Shown here: positions 1 to 4,350 of the stretch, piece after piece
Position numbering within the stretch: position 1 is the stretch's first letter
Layout of the letters: each line of letters begins with the position of its first letter
NCBI GenBank assembly: GCA_900538575.1
Contig: UPZA01000038.1
Coordinates: 1-5,686, forward strand
From: an uncultured Ruminococcus sp.
Lineage (GTDB): Bacteria > Bacillota > Clostridia > Oscillospirales > Ruminococcaceae
Length of the DNA: 5,686 nucleotides
Direction: 5' to 3'
Notes under the pieces: model-generated
Database searches by the model: none
What the model was told of the DNA's origin: nothing
The model's input: the letters and a program-made list of their open reading frames with translations, nothing else
Position numbers and translations under genes: made by a program

Positions 1-1
1 C

Positions 2-1516
2 TGCATGGAAATTGATAACGGGACTGTAAAAGAACGAAGAATGATTACTAATTATAATCCGACTTTGAAATACGGTACAGACGACGGTTACGGCAATTAC
101 GATTACAGAACTCTCGTTACCTTGGAAGCCCCCTTTTCCGCGATTCCCCCTGCCGGAACAACATATAAAATATATAAAAATTATATTACTTCCCCCGAAT
201 ATTTTTTTGAATGTGCAAAACGGCCTGTAATTATACCTGATGTTTCTTTAAACGAATTCGGGAATATTGAATGTGCCTCGTCTTATTCCCAGGAACAAGA
301 TATAGGTATTAAAAATTATAAATATTCCTTGTTTAAAGATGAAAAGTCGGACGGTATAATCGACGCTGTTGTAAGGGATTCCGATTCTGTTTCCGAAGAT
401 ACCATACCTGTATCTGTACCGGAAGGATTGATTTTCTCCATATTTGAAGACGATTATGTTACCGTTACTTATTCTACAGAGAATTCATATACTGTATCTG
501 AAACGAGAATAGTAAAAAGCTATGACTATATTAACAATATAATAACTGTTAAAGAAGGCTTTAGTATTATTCCTCCCATTGCTTCACAGGTTTCCGTATT
601 CAGAGGAAAGCTTACTCTTGTGAGGGAATCGGAATTAATTTACAATCAAACCTTAAAATATGAATTTAACGATATATTAAGCGATTCATCCTATACGGTA
701 AAATTAGAAGTTACCGCGCAGAACAATATGAAAACTGAAAATTCTGTTTCAGGTCGCTTTACATCAGTCAGTACCGCAGATAAAAATTACAGTTTTAATT
801 GCGGCGTTGAAAATGAAAGAAACGATATTGTTATAGACTATAATATGGGTAACAACAAGGTTTTAATAGAAAGAGAGGATACGGTAACTGGAGAGAAAAG
901 AAGAATTGTTTTTAACTATCTCCCCTGCCATGATTATCTTGCCGCGTCTAAAAAACTATACAGATACAGAATAATTCCAATCGTCAAGCAGTCTGATAGA
1001 TGGGTATACGGAAGCGAATATCTGTCTGAAATCCTATCTCCGAATTGGCGTTGCTGGACTATTTATTCTCTTATACGCAGAACTGATCTTAATTCCTTTG
1101 AACCAAACAGGGAAAGATTTCAGATGAACGAATACTGGAACTTATATATTGATCCGGAGGAAAGTGAAATAACGCAGAATTTAAATCATTATCTTCATGA
1201 GGGCTGCTGCGCCAAGCCTAAAATAACAATCAATGACAATAATTATATATCCGGTTCGCTTACTTGTAAGCTGTCGCAGATTAAATGTCCCGAAATGAAA
1301 TTTCAGGATACGATTTATATGATCGAAGCATGGCGAGAATTTATATCTGACAACAGTATATTTTTGCTTAAAAATCCCAAAGGAGAAACATGGATCGTCA
1401 GTATTTCAGATAACCCGACAATATCCTATGATTATTCTTATTCAGGCATACCTACAACCCTAAGCTTTTCCTACACTGAATGCAGAGATATTAATGAAAT
1501 AGCTATAATAAACTGA
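2..1516 (+). CDS. Distal-tail/baseplate-like phage tail protein (5' end open)
   Basis: This is probably a structural protein of the tail tip, placed between tape measure and hub in typical siphophages. The frame is open to the window edge and the ATG at position 5 has no visible Shine-Dalgarno site, so the true start may lie outside; about 503 residues are present counting from that ATG. Around residues 60-100 a 'YFFECAKRPVI...YSQEQ' stretch, and around 215-260 a segment of alternating polar and hydrophobic residues, look like beta-sandwich (fibronectin III-like) repeats. The last 60 residues (from W443, WREFISDNSIFLLKNPKG) followed by GIPTTLSFSYTE resemble the C-terminal domain of distal-tail-type proteins that ends in a beta-strand 'PTTISFSF' motif. 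No signal peptide or membrane segment is seen. It ends 18 bases before the hub-like gene, so the two are likely cotranscribed. The tail-protein assignment is fairly secure; the exact role is inferred. Confidence 0.75.
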   Translation, partial: CMEIDNGTVKERRMITNYNPTLKYGTDDGYGNYDYRTLVTLEAPFSAIPPAGTTYKIYKNYITSPEYFFECAKRPVIIPDVSLNEFGNIECASSYSQEQDIGIKNYKYSLFKDEKSDGIIDAVVRDSDSVSEDTIPVSVPEGLIFSIFEDDYVTVTYSTENSYTVSETRIVKSYDYINNIITVKEGFSIIPPIASQVSVFRGKLTLVRESELIYNQTLKYEFNDILSDSSYTVKLEVTAQNNMKTENSVSGRFTSVSTADKNYSFNCGVENERNDIVIDYNMGNNKVLIEREDTVTGEKRRIVFNYLPCHDYLAASKKLYRYRIIPIVKQSDRWVYGSEYLSEILSPNWRCWTIYSLIRRTDLNSFEPNRERFQMNEYWNLYIDPEESEITQNLNHYLHEGCCAKPKITINDNNYISGSLTCKLSQIKCPEMKFQDTIYMIEAWREFISDNSIFLLKNPKGETWIVSISDNPTISYDYSYSGIPTTLSFSYTECRDINEIAIIN

Positions 1517-1519
1517 TCC

Positions 1520-1526
1520 GGAAGGG
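1520..1526 (+). promoter_or_regulatory. Ribosome binding site deciding the start of the hub gene
   Basis: GGAAGGG lies 8 bases before ATG 1535. The alternative in-frame GTG at 1526 overlaps this site and has no site of its own at proper spacing, so ATG 1535 is the better start. Confidence 0.7.
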
Positions 1527-1534
1527 TGATTGAA

Positions 1535-2737
1535 ATGAAGGAGTTTTACAATGTAATCAATTCTTATTATTTAAGCATGTGTGCAGACACGGAAATAAAT
1601 CTCAGAGTTAAAGCGGAATTGCTGGATCATTATGAAAATACGATCGGTGAAATAACTTCAAGCATATCGTCTGTTAATGGCAGTATTAATATAAAATATA
1701 ATCAAGGAGTAAGAAGAACTTGCGATTTAACTATAAATGACTATAATGAGAGCTGTATTCCCGATAACGAATACAGCTCCTTTTTTATTAACAGAAAATT
1801 TAAAATATATATTGGTTTATATAAAAAGAATCATTCTTATTATCAGGACGACGTTATATTTTGGTTTTCTCAAGGGGTATTTGTTACTACGGATTCAAAT
1901 TATGATTTAAAAAACAACATTCTTCATATTTCGGGAGTTGATAAATTCGGATTCTTTACAAAGGATTTAAATCAGCATACTTTGCAAACTACATACCATG
2001 TTCCCGCCGGATCAAAACTTGGTAAACTTATTGGGGATATTATAACCATTGATATGGGAAACGGATATCCTGCCGATTCGATGATTCCTATTATTAATTC
2101 GCAGCTTTTCGGCGAAGAGATTCCCCATGATATAGAAAAAACGGCAAATGAAACTATAGGCGATATTCTTATTGAAATAGCGACCGCTTTTAATTCAGAT
2201 ATTTACTACGACGTAAACGGCCGTCTGGTTTTTGAACCTAATATTACCGACGATTATTTAAGACAAGCTCCGGTATATGAATTTAAAAGAAATGCCCCTG
2301 AGTATGTCGAAGCAAATTTTAATTACAATTATGGAAACGTGATTAATCAAATAACCGTTACCGGCAACAATTCCGATGAAATAACCTATTCCTATACGGC
2401 TGTTAACGATTATCCTATGTCTTCTTTAAGAGTAACAAATATAGGTATCAAAGCGGCAGACATAGAAGAAACCGCTATGGGCTATAACGAGAAAAGATGT
2501 AAGGATTATGCCGAGTATTTGTTAAAGAAAAAACTGCTTCCGTCTATATCCGGCACATTGCTATGCTCTCCCCTGCCACATATCGACGTCAATAAAATTA
2601 TAAGGCTTCCTGAGAAATCAACTGCGAATTATCATACCGATTATCTCATTGAGGAAATAAGCATACCTTTATCTCCTGCTAATTACAGCCTTAATATATG
2701 CAATATTCAAGAACTTCCGCTGCACTCATATTTTTAA
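1535..2737 (+). CDS. Baseplate-hub-like phage tail protein
   Basis: A protein of 400 residues that probably forms part of the tail-tip hub on which fibres assemble. The N-terminal 110 residues are beta-rich: 'SSVNGSINIKYNQGVRRTCDLTI' is followed by a segment describing a strand-turn-strand (FKIYIGLYKKN, FWFSQGVFV). The next part, 'NILHISGVDKFGFF', is a pattern known from tail proteins of the DUF5048 / XkdQ / gp27-like hub type. The middle (residues about 160-240) has KLIGDII and ETIGDILIEIATAFNSDIYYDVNGRLVFEP, common in these hubs. The C-terminus has 'HIDVNKIIRLP...YLIEEISIPLSPANYSLNI', which resembles the hub domain that closes the ring. There are no catalytic motifs, signal peptide or membrane helices. 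ATG 1535 is preferred over GTG 1526 because the ribosome binding site sits at the right distance. A terminator-like hairpin lies inside the gene at 1750-1786. The 18-base gap to the fibre gene suggests one operon. Hub assignment is by motif similarity only. Confidence 0.75.
   Translation: MKEFYNVINSYYLSMCADTEINLRVKAELLDHYENTIGEITSSISSVNGSINIKYNQGVRRTCDLTINDYNESCIPDNEYSSFFINRKFKIYIGLYKKNHSYYQDDVIFWFSQGVFVTTDSNYDLKNNILHISGVDKFGFFTKDLNQHTLQTTYHVPAGSKLGKLIGDIITIDMGNGYPADSMIPIINSQLFGEEIPHDIEKTANETIGDILIEIATAFNSDIYYDVNGRLVFEPNITDDYLRQAPVYEFKRNAPEYVEANFNYNYGNVINQITVTGNNSDEITYSYTAVNDYPMSSLRVTNIGIKAADIEETAMGYNEKRCKDYAEYLLKKKLLPSISGTLLCSPLPHIDVNKIIRLPEKSTANYHTDYLIEEISIPLSPANYSLNICNIQELPLHSYF
1750..1786 (+). 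terminator. Intragenic intrinsic-terminator-like hairpin
   Basis: GAGCTGTATTC (1750-1760) and GAATACAGCTC (1769-1779) form a perfect 11-bp inverted repeat with an 8-base loop. One C and then six T (1781-1786) follow. This has the form of a rho-independent terminator on the plus strand, but it lies about 215 bases into the hub-like gene and encodes the residues ESCIPDNEYSSFF. It may cause partial termination or attenuation, or be tolerated because translating ribosomes prevent folding. The structure is seen directly; function is inferred. Confidence 0.5.
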
Positions 2738-2740
2738 AAG

Positions 2741-2746
2741 AAAGGA
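2741..2746 (+). promoter_or_regulatory. Ribosome binding site for the TTG-started fibre gene
   Basis: AAAGGA lies 9 bases before TTG 2756. No ATG or GTG is found at a suitable distance, so this site supports the rare TTG start. Confidence 0.65.
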
Positions 2747-2755
2747 CGACGCAAA

Positions 2756-3439
2756 TTGAGCAAAATAGATTTCAGTAAATGGATTAATAGCGATAACTCC
2801 AACGAAAATATTAAAAAAATTACCGCTGTTGTTGAATATGTACAGCCCGATAATTCAAGAGCTGTTGTCAGAACTACAGATGGATTATCAGTTAAGCTGC
2901 TTAATAAAACAGGCGAATTACTTTCTGTGGGCGACACAGTTCAGGTATTGTACAGGAAATTGTTAACAAGTAAAACAGCTTATATTGAAGTTAGAAACGG
3001 CGAGCCGGTTGTTACGGGATCAAACGTCAAGGGCGTAGGAGAAAACACCGAAGGGAAAACGTTTGAGTATAACGAAAGCATATATGAAGGCGATAAGACC
3101 TCGGAAATATTTAACGATTATATTAATAATACAGCCGCCGGAGGATATGCACATGCTGAAGGAGATCGTACAACTGCAATTGGCGTAGCCGCTCATACTG
3201 AAGGGACCGAGAGTATGGCAATAGGCGGCGGCTCTCATGCAGAGGGAATCGGAACTTTTGCCGGAGATGGCGGAGGGGCTCATGCAAAGGGGTATTATAC
3301 CCATGCAGAAGGCAAAGGAAGTCATTCGGAGGGACAATATACTGTAGCGGAATACGGCGGTCATGCGGAGGGAGATCACACATATGCCCACGGAACCGGC
3401 AGTCATGCGGGAGGATATTATACAAAAGCCGCTTACTAA
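2756..3439 (+). CDS. HAEG-repeat tail fibre/spike protein, C-terminally truncated
   Basis: A 227-residue protein, probably a trimeric tail fibre or spike that contacts the host surface. Residues 20-82 form a small beta-rich domain (ITAVVEYVQ, GLSVKLLNKTGE, LSVGDTVQVLYRK, AYIEVRNGEP), a fold often placed at the base of clostridial phage fibres. After a linker with IFNDYINNTAAGG, residues 131-222 contain about seven repeats centred on HAEG, HTEG, HSEG or HAKG, roughly every 14 residues. Such repeats resemble the head repeats of trimeric autotransporter adhesins (YadA/Hia-like) and are common in phage spikes. The protein ends at ...HAGGYYTKAAY immediately after a repeat. Complete relatives normally continue into a longer C-terminal part, often an intramolecular-chaperone (self-cleaving peptidase) domain, which is missing here. 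The gene starts at TTG 2756, 18 bases after the hub gene. The truncation coincides with the junction to tape-measure sequence, so it may be a broken gene or a misassembly product. Confidence 0.8.
   Translation: MSKIDFSKWINSDNSNENIKKITAVVEYVQPDNSRAVVRTTDGLSVKLLNKTGELLSVGDTVQVLYRKLLTSKTAYIEVRNGEPVVTGSNVKGVGENTEGKTFEYNESIYEGDKTSEIFNDYINNTAAGGYAHAEGDRTTAIGVAAHTEGTESMAIGGGSHAEGIGTFAGDGGGAHAKGYYTHAEGKGSHSEGQYTVAEYGGHAEGDHTYAHGTGSHAGGYYTKAAY
3146..3421 (+). repeat. HAEG-type tandem repeats encoded in the fibre gene
   Basis: About seven imperfect units of roughly 13-14 residues: AHAEG, AHTEG, SHAEG, AHAKG/THAEG, SHSEG, GHAEG and SHAGG, each followed by a short variable loop often ending in A.G or G.G. 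The protein repeat is clear while the DNA is diverged (CATGC, CATAC and CATTC at the HA/HT/HS codons). Long open frames on the minus strand here are by-products of this repetition. Confidence 0.85.
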
Positions 3440-3445
3440 TATGTC
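3421..3445. other. Probable rearrangement or chimeric junction, fibre gene to tape measure
   Basis: Fibre-repeat coding (frame starting at 2756) stops at 3439. Tape-measure-like coding begins within a few bases in a different frame, with ATG 3441 the first in-frame ATG that fits. There is no intergenic region and no ribosome binding site before ATG 3441. Both sides look like interior gene pieces: the fibre lacks its C-terminus, and the tape measure lacks its long N-terminal and middle parts. The junction could be a deletion, another recombination event or an assembly error. The sequence alone cannot tell these apart. Confidence 0.5.
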
Positions 3446-3800
3446 GCAAGCTGAGAATATACTAAACGATTCTTTGAATTCTTCCGGGAGCGCAATGAAA
3501 GAATATAATGTATACTTAGATTCTTTACAAGGTAAAATTCAGGGAATAAAAACAGAATTTTCCGCGCTTTCACAGGCTTTTATTAACGATGATTTATTAA
3601 AAAGCACTTTAGACGTATTTACATCATTTTTGCAAGCTTTAACTAATATAATAGATAAATTAGGTCTTGTTAAAACTTTGGGATTGTCGGTTGCGGCAGT
3701 TCTTTCTTTTAAAAACGTAGGTGAACCGAATACGCCCGCTTATGTATTGCCGTATTTTATGATATATATGATACATAGGATGAAACGCGTTTTAAAATAA
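3441..3800 (+). CDS. Tape measure protein fragment, exon upstream of the group I intron
   Basis: This piece of a phage tail tape measure protein, the ruler that sets tail length, has sequence typical of the segment just after the conserved core: 'NDSLNSSGSAMKEY', 'YLDSLQGKIQGIKTEFSALSQ', 'LLKSTLDVFTSFLQAL' and a hydrophobic helix 'LGLVKTLGLSVAAVLSF'. Exon coding most likely ends at 3718 (...SFKN plus two bases of a codon). The codons from 3719 to the stop at 3798-3800 (VGEPNTPAY...) are probably read-through into the intron, so the C-terminal tail would exist only on unspliced RNA. The frame is open upstream to 3363, but that part overlaps the fibre repeats out of frame and looks spurious. 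ATG 3441 has no ribosome binding site, so this is more likely the remnant of a larger tape-measure gene than a gene with its own start. Confidence 0.6.
   Translation: MSQAENILNDSLNSSGSAMKEYNVYLDSLQGKIQGIKTEFSALSQAFINDDLLKSTLDVFTSFLQALTNIIDKLGLVKTLGLSVAAVLSFKNVGEPNTPAYVLPYFMIYMIHRMKRVLK
3712..3793 (+). other. P1 pairing and 5' splice site of the group I intron
   Basis: Exon bases AAAACGT (3712-3718) pair with GCGTTTT (3787-3793). The last exon base U3718 forms the U.G wobble with G3787 that defines group I 5' splice sites. Beyond one A/A mismatch, TTT 3708-3710 can also pair with AAA 3795-3797. The connecting loop carries its own 9-bp hairpin (3739-3747 with 3771-3779, one U.G pair). The predicted cut is after base 3718. 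Confidence 0.65.
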
Positions 3801-4174
3801 GGTTGTCAAATTGCTGGGAATTGCTAAAGCTCTGCTTCCGCTTATAGCATGGCTTTATAAGGGTGGAGAAATCCTGAAACAATAGCAGAGATGGACTATG
3901 CTGAGAAAAAGCTAATAAAATTAGCGCTGACGTCCGGCGCTTTAAACGGCGCAAAATGTATAATCAGCAGCCAAGTTATGTCGTGAGATATAAAAGGTTC
4001 AACGAGTAGACGGCAACTACCTTACGGCAAAGGTAAAGGTGTACTCTAATCTATAGGTAACTCTTATAGCGTGAATATACACACAGTTCCAAAAAGGACA
4101 GACTATCCCCTGCCCTTTGTATATGTTTTGCCCTGATCTAAGGGTGGGATTGAGATTAGCATGATAACCAAAAG
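3719..4174 (+). ncRNA. Group I self-splicing intron (IA-type, no endonuclease ORF)
   Basis: A catalytic RNA that would excise itself from tape-measure mRNA using a guanosine cofactor. The conserved motifs are all present in order: P (AATTGCTGGGAA, 3809-3820), Q (AATCAGCAGCCAAG, 3962-3975), R (GTTCAACGAGTAGACGG, 3997-4013) and S (AAGGTGTACTCT, 4036-4047). Pairings found: P3 GTTGTC 3802-3807 with GGCAAC 4012-4017; P4 TTGCTG 3811-3816 with CAGCAG 3965-3970; a P5-region stem 3830-3836 with 3884-3890; P7 GAGTA 4004-4008 with TACTC 4042-4046; P8 TACCTT 4018-4023 with AAGGTA 4030-4035; a P9-type stem 4047-4052 with 4153-4158; and a further hairpin 4105-4109/4113-4117 with 4140-4144/4146-4150. The 5' end is set by P1. 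The 3' end is less certain: G4174 is a plausible terminal guanosine and gives a length of 456, but the exon does not continue in frame from it (a stop follows at 4182). No endonuclease or transposase is encoded inside. Confidence 0.85.
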
Positions 4175-4224
4175 TTTATTTTAATATAAAATATATATCT
4201 AAACAATCTAGGAAAGAGTAAATA
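4175..4224 (+). other. AT-rich stretch after the intron with a ribosome binding site
   Basis: Fifty mostly A/T bases with stop codons in all three forward frames (frame of the tape measure: TAA at 4182). It cannot be continuous tape-measure coding. AGGAAAG at 4210-4216 is a good ribosome binding site for ATG 4225. No convincing promoter pair was found. Confidence 0.5.
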
Positions 4225-4350
4225 ATGGTTGATATTTTTACCATAATGACTCAGATTATAATATATGCGGTGTTGAGATATATTTACATGTGTTTTTTAG
4301 TTTGCGGTATTATAATATATACTATTTTAGCTTTTTATGTAAATATATGA
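4225..4350 (+). CDS. Small hydrophobic protein, 41 residues, possible membrane peptide
   Basis: Not recognised. The predicted 41-residue peptide starts with MVDIFTIMTQ and is almost entirely hydrophobic and aromatic from residue 4 on, broken only by R18 in the middle, so it could form one long or two short membrane helices. It starts with ATG 4 to 8 bases-scale spacing after a clear ribosome binding site (AGGAAAG, 8 bases between), and ends in the overlap ATGA at 4347-4350, where the tape-measure C-terminal ORF begins. That arrangement is typical of translational coupling. It lies between the intron core and the second tape-measure piece, either as part of a longer intron 3' region or as a separate small gene. 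High A/T content makes a chance hydrophobic ORF possible, so confidence is moderate. Confidence 0.4.
   Translation: MVDIFTIMTQIIIYAVLRYIYMCFLVCGIIIYTILAFYVNI

Noticed and set aside
2734..2937. Minus-strand open frame of 67 codons at the start of the fibre gene
   Set aside because: It is fully opposite a well-supported plus-strand gene, with no ribosome binding site or family resemblance.
3146..3421. CRISPR array or diversity-generating variable region in the repeat-rich segment
   Set aside because: The DNA repeats are short, imperfect and in coding frame, without constant direct repeats and spacers. No reverse transcriptase or template repeat is seen.
3363..3440. N-terminal extension of the tape-measure fragment from ATG 3363
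   Set aside because: These codons overlap the fibre repeats out of frame and give a non-family-like peptide. They are only an open frame by chance.
3020..3449. Two long minus-strand open frames opposite the fibre gene
   Set aside because: They lie antisense to the HAEG repeats. The periodic codon pattern keeps the other frames open; the products are Cys/Met- or Leu/Arg/His-rich and lack a ribosome binding site.
3757..3954. Minus-strand open frame of 65 codons across the intron
   Set aside because: It lies opposite the intron core, whose structure explains the sequence. The product has no recognisable pattern.
4101..4110. Alternative S motif of the intron at GACTATCC
   Set aside because: It pairs poorly with R (mismatches and a wobble), while TACTC at 4042-4046 pairs perfectly with GAGTA and sits right after P8, as expected.
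4175..4346. Promoter for the downstream ORFs in the AT-rich stretch
   Set aside because: Several TATAAT-like strings occur, as expected at this A/T content, but none has a good -35 element at 16-18 bases.
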